Part shown: in pieces, positions 38,973 to 47,986 of the stretch
Position numbering within the stretch: the first letter of the stretch is position 1
How the letters are laid out: each line of letters begins with the position of its first letter
Origin: Stagnihabitans lacustris
GTDB taxonomy: Bacteria; Pseudomonadota; Alphaproteobacteria; Rhodobacterales; Rhodobacteraceae
DNA length: 64,000 nt
Reading direction: 5' to 3'
Assembly: GCF_025950525.1 (NCBI RefSeq)
Contig: NZ_JAPDGS010000003.1
Location: forward strand, 456,813-520,812
Notes under the pieces: generated by a model
The model's database searches: none
Told to the model about the DNA's origin: nothing
What the model saw: the letters and a program-made list of their open reading frames with translations, nothing else
Translations under genes and position numbers: made by a program

Positions 38973-40436
38973 TCACACCATCATGACCGCCTCGACGGCC
39001 CGTTTCCACCTTGCGTATTTCGCGTTCCGCGTCGCCTCGTCCATCTGCGGCAGGAACCGATGGTTCAGCGCCCATTGCTTTGCAAAGACCTCTGGCGCGG
39101 GGCACAGGTCGCGCGCCAGACCCGCCAGATAGGCCGCGCCCAGGGCTGTCGTTTCGGTCACGACCGGCCGGTCGACCGGAGCCCCGATGATATCGGCCAG
39201 GTATTGCATCGCAAACCCGCTGGCCGTCATGCCGCCATCGACCCGCAGGACCCCGCCCTTGGCCCCCGCCCAGTCCAGAGCCATGGCCTCCAGCAGGTCC
39301 CGCGTCTGATAGCCCACCGATTCCAAGGCCGCCCGCGCCATCTCGGCAGGCCCCGTGTTGCGCGTCAGGCCAAAGACCGCGCCCCGCGTTTCGGGCCGCC
39401 AATAGGGCGCGCCCAGGCCGGTAAAGGCCGGCACCAAAAGCACGCCCTGCGCCACCTCGGCCTGTTCGGCCAGGGCTGCGGTTTCCGAGGCCTGCTTGAT
39501 GATCTTCAGCCCGTCGCGCAGCCATTGCACCACGGCCCCCGCGATGAAGATCGACCCTTCCAGCGCATAGGTCGGCTTGCCGTTCAGCTGATAGGCAATC
39601 GTCGTCAACATGCGGTGATGCGAGGTCACACGTTCGCCCCCGGTGTTCAACAGCGCGAAACAGCCGGTGCCATAGGTCGATTTCATCATCCCCGGCGTAA
39701 AGCAGGCCTGGCCCACGGTCGCCGCCTGTTGGTCGCCCGCGACCCCGGAAATCGGGATTTCGCCGCCGAAAAGCCGGGTGACGCCGTAGTCGCCCGCAGA
39801 GTCGCGGACCTGCGGCAAGAGGCTCATCGGGATGTCCAGCGCGGCGCAGATATCGGCGTCCCATTCCCCGCGACCAATGTCATAAAGCATCGTGCGCGCC
39901 GCGTTGGTGGCGTCGGTGGCATGGACGCGACCTTCGGTCAGCTTCCAGATCAGCCAGCTGTCGACCGTGCCAAAGGCCAGCCGCCCCGCCCGCGCCTTGT
40001 CGCGCGCGCCCTCGACATGGTCCAGCAGCCACTTGACCTTGGTCCCCGAGAAATAGGGGTCCAGCAACAGCCCGGTGCGGTCGCCGACCATCCCCGCCAT
40101 GCCCTGATCGCGCAAGGACGCGCAGATATCCGCCGTCCGCCGGTCTTGCCAGACAATCGCGCGGTGGATCGGCTGGCCGGTCTCGCGGTCCCAGATCAGC
40201 GTGGTTTCGCGCTGGTTGGTGATGCCGATGGCAAAGGGCCGCCCCGCCTTGGCGATGGCCAGTTGCGCGACCTCAAAGACCGTGTCCCACAGGTCTTGCG
40301 GATCATGTTCGACCCAGCCCGGATGCGGGTAGTGCTGGGGGAACTCTTTTTGCGCGCTGGCGATGGGCCGCAGGGCCGCATCAAAGATGATGGCGCGGGA
40401 ACTGGTCGTCCCCTGGTCGATGGCAAGAATGGTCAT
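38973..40436 (-). CDS. glpK: Glycerol kinase
   Basis: A 487-residue FGGY kinase making glycerol-3-phosphate from glycerol and ATP. Seen: [15 protein letters not shown] at the N-terminus (phosphate-binding loop), [58 protein letters not shown] (catalytic Asp), [17 protein letters not shown] and [15 protein letters not shown] 40434-40436 follows gggagggga. No facilitator or repressor gene is adjacent. A small palindrome lies upstream at 40454-40465. Confidence 0.97.
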   Translation of the reverse strand: MTILAIDQGTTSSRAIIFDAALRPIASAQKEFPQHYPHPGWVEHDPQDLWDTVFEVAQLAIAKAGRPFAIGITNQRETTLIWDRETGQPIHRAIVWQDRRTADICASLRDQGMAGMVGDRTGLLLDPYFSGTKVKWLLDHVEGARDKARAGRLAFGTVDSWLIWKLTEGRVHATDATNAARTMLYDIGRGEWDADICAALDIPMSLLPQVRDSAGDYGVTRLFGGEIPISGVAGDQQAATVGQACFTPGMMKSTYGTGCFALLNTGGERVTSHHRMLTTIAYQLNGKPTYALEGSIFIAGAVVQWLRDGLKIIKQASETAALAEQAEVAQGVLLVPAFTGLGAPYWRPETRGAVFGLTRNTGPAEMARAALESVGYQTRDLLEAMALDWAGAKGGVLRVDGGMTASGFAMQYLADIIGAPVDRPVVTETTALGAAYLAGLARDLCPAPEVFAKQWALNHRFLPQMDEATRNAKYARWKRAVEAVMMV

Positions 40437-40453
40437 GGCTCCCCTCCCTTTTA

Positions 40454-40465
40454 GTAAAACTTTAC
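40454..40465. promoter_or_regulatory. Small palindrome upstream of glpK
   Basis: gtaaa-ac-tttac is a perfect 5-bp inverted repeat, 18 bases before the glpK start and inside an AT-rich patch in otherwise GC-rich DNA. It could be an operator or part of the promoter. Confidence 0.3.
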
Positions 40466-40484
40466 CGGAAGGGCGCGCGTGATG

Positions 40485-41396
40485 CTAGCGTCCCCGCCAC
40501 TGGTCCAGAATATAGCGCGCCGTCATCAGGTCCAGATGCGCCCCGCCGCCATTCTTGGCGATGGTGATTTCGTCTCCCAGGCGCCGGTAATCGCCCTCGT
40601 AAAAATCGGCCACGACGTCCTCTTCGCGCAGCGCCCCCGAGGCGATGGGGTCGATCAGCTCTCCGATATGGTGGATCGTCGTCGCCCGCGCATCGACAAA
40701 GACCCGGGCGCGGGCCATGGCCGTGTCGTCAACCTCGCGCATTTGCGGGTTATAGGCGCCGATCAGGTCCAGGTGTTGACCCGGTTGCAGCCACTCTCCC
40801 TTGATCACCGGAGATTTCGCCATGGTCGCCGTGCAGATCACATCGGCCGCGCGCACCGCGGTTTCCAGGTCCTGCGCCACGGCGATGCCGCAGTCGGCGG
40901 CCATCGCCTCGGCGCCCGCAGGCGTTCGGTTCCAGACGCTGAATTCGGCATCCGGCCACAGGCTGCGATAGGCCTGCACCATGGACCGCGCCACGGTGCC
41001 CGCCCCCACCAGCAGGAACCGCCGCGCATCCTTGCGCGCCAGCCGAGAGGCCGCGTAAAGGCTGTCGCCCGCCGTCTTCCACTTGGTCACAAGGTGGAAA
41101 TCGACGATGCCGGTCAGCTCTCCGGTGACGTCATCGAACAGGTTCACGACGCCGTGGATCGTGGGCTTGCCCCGGGCCGCGTTGCCCGGAACCACGGTCG
41201 CCACCTTGACCAAAGCGCCGACCCCGGTGATCCAGGCCGCGCGGTCCAGCATCACATCCTGACCGCGATACAGGAACAGGTCGGCAATCTCGGGCTTGCC
41301 GCGGGCATGGCCTGCGTCAAAGGCCTGCAGCAGCCCGGCCCAGGTCAAAAGGCGCTCGGCCTCGGGTCCTACAAATTCGGGTCCCACCGCGTTCAT
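40485..41396 (-). CDS. Ornithine cyclodeaminase/mu-crystallin family protein
   Basis: A 303-residue NAD(P)-binding protein. Seen: VATVVPGNAARGKPTIHGVVNLFDDVTGELTGIVDFHLVTKWKTAGDSLYAA (substrate-binding Arg/Lys region) and RFLLVGAGTVARSMVQAYRSLWP (Rossmann motif), then ICTATMAKSPVI and GQHLDLIGAYNPQMREVDD. Family members deaminate ornithine to proline or reduce cyclic imino acids; which applies here is not clear. The ATG (41394-41396) overlaps the preceding HAD stop (TGATG); a GTG one codon upstream is also possible. Confidence 0.9.
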   Translation of the reverse strand: MNAVGPEFVGPEAERLLTWAGLLQAFDAGHARGKPEIADLFLYRGQDVMLDRAAWITGVGALVKVATVVPGNAARGKPTIHGVVNLFDDVTGELTGIVDFHLVTKWKTAGDSLYAASRLARKDARRFLLVGAGTVARSMVQAYRSLWPDAEFSVWNRTPAGAEAMAADCGIAVAQDLETAVRAADVICTATMAKSPVIKGEWLQPGQHLDLIGAYNPQMREVDDTAMARARVFVDARATTIHHIGELIDPIASGALREEDVVADFYEGDYRRLGDEITIAKNGGGAHLDLMTARYILDQWRGR

Positions 41397-42013
41397 CACA
41401 AGCCTGCCTCTTTCCGGGTCAACAATCCCTCGGCGACCAGACGTTCAGCCCAGCCCTGCCAATGTTCGAACAGATGCACGCCCCAGCCGCGGGCCCGCGC
41501 CGCCTCGATGTTTTCGGGCCGATCATCGGTGAAAATCAGATCACCGGGCGCGATCCCGCAATCCTCTTCGACCATGCGGTAAATCTCGGGGTCGGGTTTC
41601 ACCACCCCCATCCGGCCCGAGACATATTCGCGGTCGAATTCCGACAGGAAATCCATCTTGGGCCGCGCCTCGTCATAGGAATAGCGCCCGAAATTGGTCA
41701 GCGCGAACACCGGCACGCCCTTGGCCCGCAAGGCCCGCAGCAGGGCAATCGACCCCTCGATCCGGGGGCTGGCAAGCTCGTCCCAACGGTCATACCACAT
41801 GCGGATCTCGGCAGACCACTCGGGATGGCGCAAGGCCCAGTCATAGATCGTTTCGCGAAACAGCGCGCCCGCATCGACGTCCAGGTTCATCTGGTGCAGG
41901 TCCACGGCGCCAAACAGCGCCGCACGTCGATCCGCCCCGATCACCCGGTCGTAAAAGGCCTCTGGCTGCCAAGAGGTCAGCACATTGCCGATATCGAACA
42001 CCACAGCCTTCAT
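41396..42013 (-). CDS. HAD family hydrolase
   Basis: A 205-residue HAD-IA phosphatase: motif I VVFDIGNVLTSW (an Asn-for-Asp variant of DxDGT/DxGxV, common in YihX-type members), motif II LTNFG, motif III Lys in GVVKPDPEIYRMV, motif IV FTDDRPENIEAA. Start ATG 42011-42013 overlaps the stop of the upstream EamA gene (ATGA). Substrate unknown; probably a sugar phosphate or similar. Confidence 0.92.
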   Translation of the reverse strand: MKAVVFDIGNVLTSWQPEAFYDRVIGADRRAALFGAVDLHQMNLDVDAGALFRETIYDWALRHPEWSAEIRMWYDRWDELASPRIEGSIALLRALRAKGVPVFALTNFGRYSYDEARPKMDFLSEFDREYVSGRMGVVKPDPEIYRMVEEDCGIAPGDLIFTDDRPENIEAARARGWGVHLFEHWQGWAERLVAEGLLTRKEAGL

Positions 42014-42957
42014 CTTTTCCGCCTCACTGCCTCGCGCCACAGCGTATAAAGCCCGGCCCCGACGATCAGCACAATCCCCAGCCAGCCCCGCGCGTCAGGG
42101 AAGGTGCCAAAAACCAACAGCCCCCAGATCACCGCCAGGGGCATCGACGTGTATTCAAAGGGCGCGACCAGGGCCGCTTCGTTCATCCGGTAGGCCTGCG
42201 CCATCAGCATCCCGCCCGCGGCCACCGATATCCCGGTGCCTGCAAAGGCCCACAGGTCGCCGGGGGCGGGCCAGACCCAAGGCCGGAACAGGAACTCCAG
42301 CGAGGCATCCGACGACCCCGCCATATGCCCATCCCCCGCCCAGGCCCCCATGGCAACCGAGGTCACGATGAACCCGACTTGCGTGTGAAAGTTGATCGTC
42401 GCCGCCCCCTCGGTCGCCCGGGCCGACCGCGTCATGATCTGCGTCGTGGCATAGGTGAAGGCCGACATCAGGATCAGCACCGCCGCCCAGCGAAACTCGC
42501 CCTCGGGGTTCAGCATGATGATGACGCCGGCCAGACCGACCAGCACCGCGCCCCAGCGGTGCAGGCCGACGCGCTCGCCCAGGACGACGACCGACAGCAG
42601 CGTCAGCAGGATCGGCGCGATGAACCCGATGGCCGCGGCGTCCGCGATGGGCAGGGCGGCCAGGCCCAGGAAATAGGTCGCATTGGACACCATGACGATC
42701 ATGGCCCGGCCCAGGTGGAACCCCGGCCTTGTGGTGCGCCAGATCGCGCCCTGACCCGTGACCCAGGCAAAGCCCAGGATGAAGGCCAGCCCCACAAAGG
42801 CGCGCACGAGGATGACCTCGTGCAGCGGATAGGCCCCCGACAGCGCCTTGATGCACAGATCGTTCAGCGACAGGGTGGCCGAGCCGCCGATCGCGCACAG
42901 GATGCCAAGCACCGTGCGACGGCGCAGGGCCTCGGAGGAAATCATCGGAGAGGTCAT
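42010..42957 (-). CDS. DMT superfamily (EamA) transporter
   Basis: A 315-residue ten-helix protein with two EamA repeats (GILCAIGGSATLSLNDLCIKAL; MVSNATYFLGLAALPIADAAAIGFIAPILLTLLSVVVLGE; second repeat FEYTSMPLAVIWGLLVFGTFPD). It is the first gene of a three-gene overlapping operon with the HAD hydrolase and the cyclodeaminase-like enzyme, suggesting export of a related metabolite. Start ATG 42955-42957. Confidence 0.92.
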   Translation of the reverse strand: MTSPMISSEALRRRTVLGILCAIGGSATLSLNDLCIKALSGAYPLHEVILVRAFVGLAFILGFAWVTGQGAIWRTTRPGFHLGRAMIVMVSNATYFLGLAALPIADAAAIGFIAPILLTLLSVVVLGERVGLHRWGAVLVGLAGVIIMLNPEGEFRWAAVLILMSAFTYATTQIMTRSARATEGAATINFHTQVGFIVTSVAMGAWAGDGHMAGSSDASLEFLFRPWVWPAPGDLWAFAGTGISVAAGGMLMAQAYRMNEAALVAPFEYTSMPLAVIWGLLVFGTFPDARGWLGIVLIVGAGLYTLWREAVRRKR

Positions 42958-43139
42958 GGGAGCGACCCTATCCCCCTCCCCAGCCCGGATTCTGTCCCGG
43001 AAACGACATGGGCCGCCTCACCCCGCGCCCAAGAGGCATCGCATGACCGGCCCCAGCCCCGGGGCTGCGCTGTGGGACCAGAGCCCCATGATGTCATTCG
43101 GTCGCTCTGGTGGGGCTGCGGAACCCGGGGCCCTTGCGA

Positions 43140-43586
43140 TCAGCCCGCCTTGACCGCCCGCATGACGCGCTCCATCACCTCCAGAAACCGGGACCGGTCG
43201 GCCTTGGAGAATCCCTTGCCGCCGCCCTGACGGAAAGGATCGGCAGACCGCAGGTCCGACATCAAGTCGCGCGTGGCCAGAACCATGCCGATGTTGCGCG
43301 CGGTCAGCTCTTCGCCATTGTGCTTGACGACCCGCGCGCCGCCCTCGATGCAGCGCGCCGCCAGCGGAATATCCCCGGTGACGACGATATCGCCCGGCCC
43401 GGCGCGCTCGGCGATCCAGATATCGGCCTCGTCCAGCTTTGATCCGACATAGACCGCCTCGACCAGGGGATTGGCCGAGGGGCGGATGCCGCCATTGCAG
43501 ACCAGAACCATCTTGACGCCGTGGCGCGTGGCGACCTGTTCGGCCTCGGCCTTCACCGGGCAGGCATCGGCATCGACATAGATCAT
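43140..43586 (-). CDS. DUF188 (YaiI/YqxD) family protein
   Basis: A 148-residue PIN-fold-like protein. [53 protein letters not shown] and [20 protein letters not shown] match the family throughout. A nuclease function is only predicted. The start ATG overlaps the preceding S-formylglutathione hydrolase stop (ATGA). Confidence 0.94.
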   Translation of the reverse strand: MIYVDADACPVKAEAEQVATRHGVKMVLVCNGGIRPSANPLVEAVYVGSKLDEADIWIAERAGPGDIVVTGDIPLAARCIEGGARVVKHNGEELTARNIGMVLATRDLMSDLRSADPFRQGGGKGFSKADRSRFLEVMERVMRAVKAG

Positions 43587-44386
43587 GCCTTCAGGGCCCG
43601 GGCGTGAAAGACCACATGATCCTCGATGAAGGTCGAGACGAAGAAGTAAGAGTGGTCATAGCCCTCTTGCCGCCGGATCGTGGCGCGGGGGCCGGCCACC
43701 GCCTCCAGCGTTTCGGTCTTCAGCAGGTCCAGGAACTTGTCCGCCTGGCCTTGGTCGACCAACAGGGGCAGATCGACGCCCTTGGCCCACAGAAGGCTGG
43801 CGTCATGGGCCGACACGTCTTCGGTCCCCAGATAGGCCGCGAATTGCTTGCGGCCCCAGTCCGACCCCGTGGGATTGCAGATCGGCGCAAAGGCCGAGAC
43901 AGAGCGAAAGCGGTCCGGAAAGGTCGCCGCGATGGTCAAGGCGCCATGGCCGCCCATCGAATGACCGGTGATCGCCTGGCGCGTCAGGTCCAGCGGGAAA
44001 TCCGCCAGAACGGCCGGAAGCTCTGCGGTGACATAGGTCCACATCTGGAACTGCGCGGCCCAGGGCGCCTGGGTGGCATCGACATAGAACCCCGCGCCCT
44101 GGCCCAGGTCATAGGCGGCATCGTCGGCCACCCCCGGCCCGCGCGGCGAGGTGTCGGGGAAAACCAGCGCGATCCCCTCCCGCGCGGCCCAGGCCTGCGC
44201 CCCGGCCTTGACCATCGCATTCTCATGCGTGCAGGTCAGGCCCGAAAGATACCACAGCACCGGAAAAGGCCCCTCACCCGGGGGCAGATACAGCCCGAAG
44301 GTCATCTCGCAGTCACAGGCCGCGCTGGGATGGCTGACGACCAGCTGGCGCCCGCCAAAGGCCTTGTTCTCGGCTAGAACCTTCAT
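43583..44386 (-). CDS. fghA: S-formylglutathione hydrolase
   Basis: A 267-residue esterase-D family serine hydrolase that splits S-formylglutathione to formate and glutathione in formaldehyde detoxification. Seen: [52 protein letters not shown] (nucleophile Ser), and [16 protein letters not shown] (catalytic His region). Start ATG 44384-44386 follows a purine-rich stretch. The glutathione-dependent formaldehyde dehydrogenase partner is not in this window. Confidence 0.95.
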   Translation of the reverse strand: MKVLAENKAFGGRQLVVSHPSAACDCEMTFGLYLPPGEGPFPVLWYLSGLTCTHENAMVKAGAQAWAAREGIALVFPDTSPRGPGVADDAAYDLGQGAGFYVDATQAPWAAQFQMWTYVTAELPAVLADFPLDLTRQAITGHSMGGHGALTIAATFPDRFRSVSAFAPICNPTGSDWGRKQFAAYLGTEDVSAHDASLLWAKGVDLPLLVDQGQADKFLDLLKTETLEAVAGPRATIRRQEGYDHSYFFVSTFIEDHVVFHARALKA

Positions 44387-44429
44387 CGCGGCTTCCTTTT
44401 CATCTTTTCATAAATATCCCACGGGGGGT

Positions 44430-44452
44430 GTGGGGGGTGTGAAACCCCCCAC
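44430..44452 (-). terminator. Hairpin after mbfA
   Basis: gtgggggg (44430-44437) pairs with ccccccac (44445-44452) around a 7-base loop, between the mbfA stop and the fghA start. On the - strand it is followed by gggatatttatgaaaagatg, a tail resembling that after the rlmH hairpin. Confidence 0.6.
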
Positions 44453-44493
44453 CTCGGCTAGCCAACCGCGCAACTTGCGTCAAGCGGGCCCTC

Positions 44494-45471
44494 TCAGCCG
44501 CCGCCGATCAGCACGCCCGCCGCAAAGACCAGCGCCCCACCCAACACGACCTGCAAGGCGGCGCGCAGGAACGGCGTCTCCATATACTTGTTCTGAATCC
44601 AGGCAATCGCCCACAGTTCGACAAAGACCACGACCACCGCCAAAGCCGTCGCCGTCCAGAAATCCGACAGCAGATAGGGCAGCGCATGGCCAAGCCCCCC
44701 CAGCGCCGTCATCACCCCCGAGGCCACCCCGCGTTTGAACGGCGAGCCGCGCCCCGACAGGACCCCGTCGTCATGCGCGGCCTCGGTAAAGCCCATGGAG
44801 ATCCCCGCCCCCACCGCCGCCGCCGTGCCGACCAACAGCGTCGTATGGCTGTCTTGCGTCGCAAACGCCGTGGCGAATATCGGCGCCAGGGTCGAAACCG
44901 ACCCATCCATCAGCCCCGCCAGCCCCGGCTGCACCCAGGTCAGCACGAATTGCCGATGGGCCGAGCGGTCCTCGTCGGCCTTCACATCGCCGGTCAGATG
45001 CGCGGCCTCCAGCCCCTGTGCCGCTTTTTCATGCCCCGCCTCGGCCGCGGCCAGGTCGCCCAACAGCTTGCGCGTCGCCGCGTCTGTCGTGCGTTCGGCG
45101 GCCTTCAGATAGAACCGCTCCGCCTGGGCCTCCATCGCCGCCGCCTCGCCGCGGATCGTCTGAAGGCTCAGGTTCTGCGTCAGCCAGACCGGGCGGCGGG
45201 CATAGAACCCCGCCACATGTTCGCGCCGGATCAAGGGGATGACCTCGCCGAACCGCGCGCGGTGCAGGTCGATCAGGCGTTGGCGGTGGGTGTCTTCCTC
45301 GGCCGCCATCCCGTCAAAGACCGCAGCCGAACCGGGGAATTCGCCCCGCAGCCCCTGCGCATAGCTGCGATAGATGCGCCCGTCATCCTCCTCCGAGGAA
45401 ATGGCAAGCGCCAGGATTTCCTGTTCCGACAGGTCGGAAAAACGGCGGCGGTTGGTCAGGGATGACAGCAT
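44494..45471 (-). CDS. mbfA: Membrane-bound ferritin MbfA (ferritin-like domain fused to VIT1/CCC1 domain)
   Basis: A 325-residue protein. The N-terminal ~165 residues form a ferritin-like four-helix bundle with spaced iron-ligand Glu/His (EEDDGRIY, MAAEEDTHRQRL, AAAMEAQAERFYLKAA, AAAEAGHEKAA). The C-terminal half is a VIT1/CCC1 membrane domain (GLAGLMDGSVSTLAPIFATAFA, GAGISMGFTEAAHDDG, GVMTALGGLGHALPYLL, and further helices). MbfA exports iron and protects against peroxide in alphaproteobacteria and is controlled by Irr. A matching palindrome sits 11 bases upstream of the ATG (45469-45471). Confidence 0.93.
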   Translation of the reverse strand: MLSSLTNRRRFSDLSEQEILALAISSEEDDGRIYRSYAQGLRGEFPGSAAVFDGMAAEEDTHRQRLIDLHRARFGEVIPLIRREHVAGFYARRPVWLTQNLSLQTIRGEAAAMEAQAERFYLKAAERTTDAATRKLLGDLAAAEAGHEKAAQGLEAAHLTGDVKADEDRSAHRQFVLTWVQPGLAGLMDGSVSTLAPIFATAFATQDSHTTLLVGTAAAVGAGISMGFTEAAHDDGVLSGRGSPFKRGVASGVMTALGGLGHALPYLLSDFWTATALAVVVVFVELWAIAWIQNKYMETPFLRAALQVVLGGALVFAAGVLIGGG

Positions 45472-45481
45472 GATGGGCCTC

Positions 45482-45502
45482 AGTTTGGAATGGTTCTAAA
45501 CT
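45482..45502 (-). promoter_or_regulatory. Irr-box-like (iron control) palindrome upstream of mbfA
   Basis: agtttggaa-tgg-ttctaaact is a 9-bp inverted repeat with one mismatch. It fits the TTTAGAA/TTCTAAA arms of the iron-control element bound by Irr. Position next to the start codon fits repression of mbfA in low iron. Confidence 0.7.
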
Positions 45503-45544
45503 AGCCATCCCGCGCCGCCATGCAAGCCCTAACCGCCTGCCGCC

Positions 45545-46420
45545 TTATCCGCGACCCGTGACCCTTTGTCGCCACAGCGTGAAAAGCCCCGCCGCGACGA
45601 CCAGACCGGACCCGACGATGACCGCACTGCGCAAAGTCTCGCCGTAAAAGGCCACGCCCAGAATGGCGATCCAGACCAGCTGCAGATAGGCAAAGGGCTG
45701 CACCGCCGAGGCCTCTGCGGCGTCATAGGCGCGGATCATCAGCCAGTGGCCCGAAGCCGAGGTCAGGCACAAAAGCGCCATCAGCCCCCAATCGGAGGCC
45801 TGAAAGTTCACCCAGGCGGGCAGGCCGACAAAGGTCATGGCGACCGCGCCGACGATCCCGGTCCACAGAAAACTGGTCTCGGCGCTGTCTTGGCGCGCGG
45901 CCAGCCGGGTCAACAGCGCGTAAAGCCCGAACAGCAGGGCGGCAAACAGCGGCATGACCGACCAGAAGGACAGCACAGACACCCCCGGCCGCAGCATCAC
46001 CAGGATGCCCAGGAAACCGACGCCAATCGCGCTCCACCGCCGCCAGCCGACGCTTTCGCCCAGCACCAGACCCGACAGGGCCGCGACCCACAGCGGATAA
46101 GAGGTCAAAAGCGCCTGGGATTCGATCAGCCCGATCTTGGCGAAGGCCAGGCCCGACAACGAGATCTGCGTGACCAGCAGCAGCCCCCGCGCGATGTGCA
46201 GCGGCTTTTGCCCGCTGGCCAGCATCCCGCGCAAAAGCCCGCGCCGCCAGGCGATGCCCCCCATCAGCACCGCGATGAACCAGAACCGCAGCATCACCAC
46301 CATTTGCACCGGGTAATGCGTCGTCATATGCCGCGTGATCCCGTCCTGGACGGAAAAGATCAGCGTCGTCGCCACCATGAACAGGATGCCGCGGGTGTTG
46401 CCAGACAGGCCCTTGGTCAC
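45545..46420 (-). CDS. DMT superfamily (EamA) transporter
   Basis: A 291-residue ten-helix protein with two EamA repeats (GILFMVATTLIFSVQDGITRHM; LSGLAFAKIGLIESQALLTSYPLWVAALSGLVLGE; second repeat SAVQPFAYLQLVWIAILGVAFYGE). Starts at GTG 46418-46420, overlapping the stop of the next EamA gene (GTGA). The two proteins align along their length, so this is a recent or maintained tandem duplication, possibly working as a pair. Confidence 0.92.
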   Translation of the reverse strand: MTKGLSGNTRGILFMVATTLIFSVQDGITRHMTTHYPVQMVVMLRFWFIAVLMGGIAWRRGLLRGMLASGQKPLHIARGLLLVTQISLSGLAFAKIGLIESQALLTSYPLWVAALSGLVLGESVGWRRWSAIGVGFLGILVMLRPGVSVLSFWSVMPLFAALLFGLYALLTRLAARQDSAETSFLWTGIVGAVAMTFVGLPAWVNFQASDWGLMALLCLTSASGHWLMIRAYDAAEASAVQPFAYLQLVWIAILGVAFYGETLRSAVIVGSGLVVAAGLFTLWRQRVTGRG

Positions 46421-47271
46421 GCTTTGCGCCCCCGTGTCAGCGTATAAAGCCCCGCCAGAATGACAATCCCCGCCCCCAACATGACATGCAGGGTCAAGGC
46501 CTCGTCGAAAAAGGCGATGGCGATGGCGCTGGTGAAGACGATCTGCAGATAGGCAAAGGGCTGCACGGTCGAGGCCTCGACGGCCTCATAGGTCTTTTGC
46601 ATCAGCCAATAGGACAGGACGGACAGGCTGGCATAGGTCAACAGCCACAGCCAATCCAGACCCTGCACCGGCTCCCAGTGTGGCAGGCCTGCGATGGTGG
46701 CCAGCACGGCGCCCAGCACAGGGGTCCAGAAAAAGGTCGGGAAAAACGGGTCGATCCCGGCCACCTTGCGCGTCAGCACGGTGTAAAGCGCGAACATGAA
46801 GGCCGAGGCGAGCGGGAAAAGCGCGGCCCAGGAAAACACATCCGCCCCGGGGTTCAACAGGACCAGCACGCCGACACAGCCGATGGCCACGGCCACCAGC
46901 TTGTCCGTCGTCAGCCTTTCGCCCAGCACCGGACCGGACAGCGCCACGACCAACAGCGGACAGGCGGCAAAGACCGCGTGCGTCTCGATCAGGCCGATGA
47001 GGGTGAAGCCATAGACGATGGCGATGATCTCGGCCACCAACAGCGCCGCGCGAAAGGCATGAAGCCCAAGCGCGCGGGTTTTCAGCGCGGCCAGGCCCTC
47101 GGGCTGGCGGGTGGCCAGCGCGATGACAAAGGCCGCAAAGACCCAATAGCGGATCATCACGACCATGAACGGGTTATAGGCCCCGGCCAACATCCGCGAA
47201 AATCCGTCCTGCACGGCAAAGCCCGCGACGGTGGCGATCATCAGCCAGATGCCCTTGGTCTGCCGGGTCAT
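46417..47271 (-). CDS. DMT superfamily (EamA) transporter
   Basis: A 284-residue ten-helix protein, paralogue of the next downstream gene (GIWLMIATVAGFAVQDGFSRML; YGFTLIGLIETHAVFAACPLLVVALSGPVLGE; second repeat STVQPFAYLQIVFTSAIAIAFFDE). The ATG overlaps the mnmD stop (ATGA), making a three-gene coupled unit mnmD-eamA-eamA. Substrate unknown. Confidence 0.92.
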   Translation of the reverse strand: MTRQTKGIWLMIATVAGFAVQDGFSRMLAGAYNPFMVVMIRYWVFAAFVIALATRQPEGLAALKTRALGLHAFRAALLVAEIIAIVYGFTLIGLIETHAVFAACPLLVVALSGPVLGERLTTDKLVAVAIGCVGVLVLLNPGADVFSWAALFPLASAFMFALYTVLTRKVAGIDPFFPTFFWTPVLGAVLATIAGLPHWEPVQGLDWLWLLTYASLSVLSYWLMQKTYEAVEASTVQPFAYLQIVFTSAIAIAFFDEALTLHVMLGAGIVILAGLYTLTRGRKA

Positions 47272-47939
47272 GTCCGGCCCCCAAAGCGTCCGGCCGACAT
47301 GTGGCGCTTGGTGCCAAAGCCCGCGCGGCGTTCGACCTGGAACCCCGCCGCGGTCAGGGCGCGGCGCACATGGCCCGCCGCCGTATAGGTGGCAAACGAG
47401 CCGCCCGGCGCGGTGTGGCGGGCGACCTGTGCCATCAGGTCATCGTTCCACATCTCGGGGTTTTTCGCGGGCGAAAAGCCGTCCAGGAACCAGGCGTCCG
47501 CCGCGCCCTCCCAGGTGGGCAGGGTCTGGCGGACGTCGCCTTCGATCACCGTGACCGCGATGGCGTGGAAGGTGAAGCTTCGGGCGCCCTGGCCCCAGGC
47601 GTGAACCAGGGGGGCTGCGACTGCGGCGGCCTGGGGGAAGGCCTGATGGGCGCGTGCCATCTCGGCCGCGGTCATGGGAAAGCCTTCGAAGGTCGTATAG
47701 CGCAGCGGAACCCCGGGCGCGCACAGGTGCAGCGCCAGCAGGTTCAGCCCGGTGCCAAAGCCCAGTTCGGCGACGTGAAAGCCGGGGGTCAGGCGGGCGG
47801 GCAGGTCATTGCCGGTCAGGAAGACGTGGCGCGTTTCCTCCAGCCCGCCTGCAAGGCTGAAATAGGGGTCGTCGAACCGGGTCGAGACGGGGATCATACC
47901 CTCGCGCCACGCCAAGCTTGCCTGTTCCTTGCCCGTCAT
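47268..47939 (-). CDS. mnmD: tRNA 5-methylaminomethyl-2-thiouridine methyltransferase MnmD
   Basis: A 223-residue stand-alone equivalent of the N-terminal domain of MnmC, which methylates nm5(s2)U34 in tRNA wobble positions. Seen: VSTRFDDPYFSLAGGLEETRHVFLTGNDLPAR, the AdoMet motif VAELGFGTGLNLLAL, YTTFEGFPMTAAEMARAHQAF, and AWFLDGFSPAKNPEMWNDDLMAQVARHTAPGGSFATYTAAGHVRRAL, all diagnostic. ATG 47939 (MTGKEQ) was chosen; upstream in-frame starts would run into the divergent gene's start region. It diverges from an FAD enzyme resembling the other half of MnmC. Confidence 0.92.
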   Translation of the reverse strand: MTGKEQASLAWREGMIPVSTRFDDPYFSLAGGLEETRHVFLTGNDLPARLTPGFHVAELGFGTGLNLLALHLCAPGVPLRYTTFEGFPMTAAEMARAHQAFPQAAAVAAPLVHAWGQGARSFTFHAIAVTVIEGDVRQTLPTWEGAADAWFLDGFSPAKNPEMWNDDLMAQVARHTAPGGSFATYTAAGHVRRALTAAGFQVERRAGFGTKRHMSAGRFGGRT

Positions 47940-47986
47940 TTCGCCTATGCCCTTTTGCGGCGGGACCATGGGCATGGGGGCGGGGA

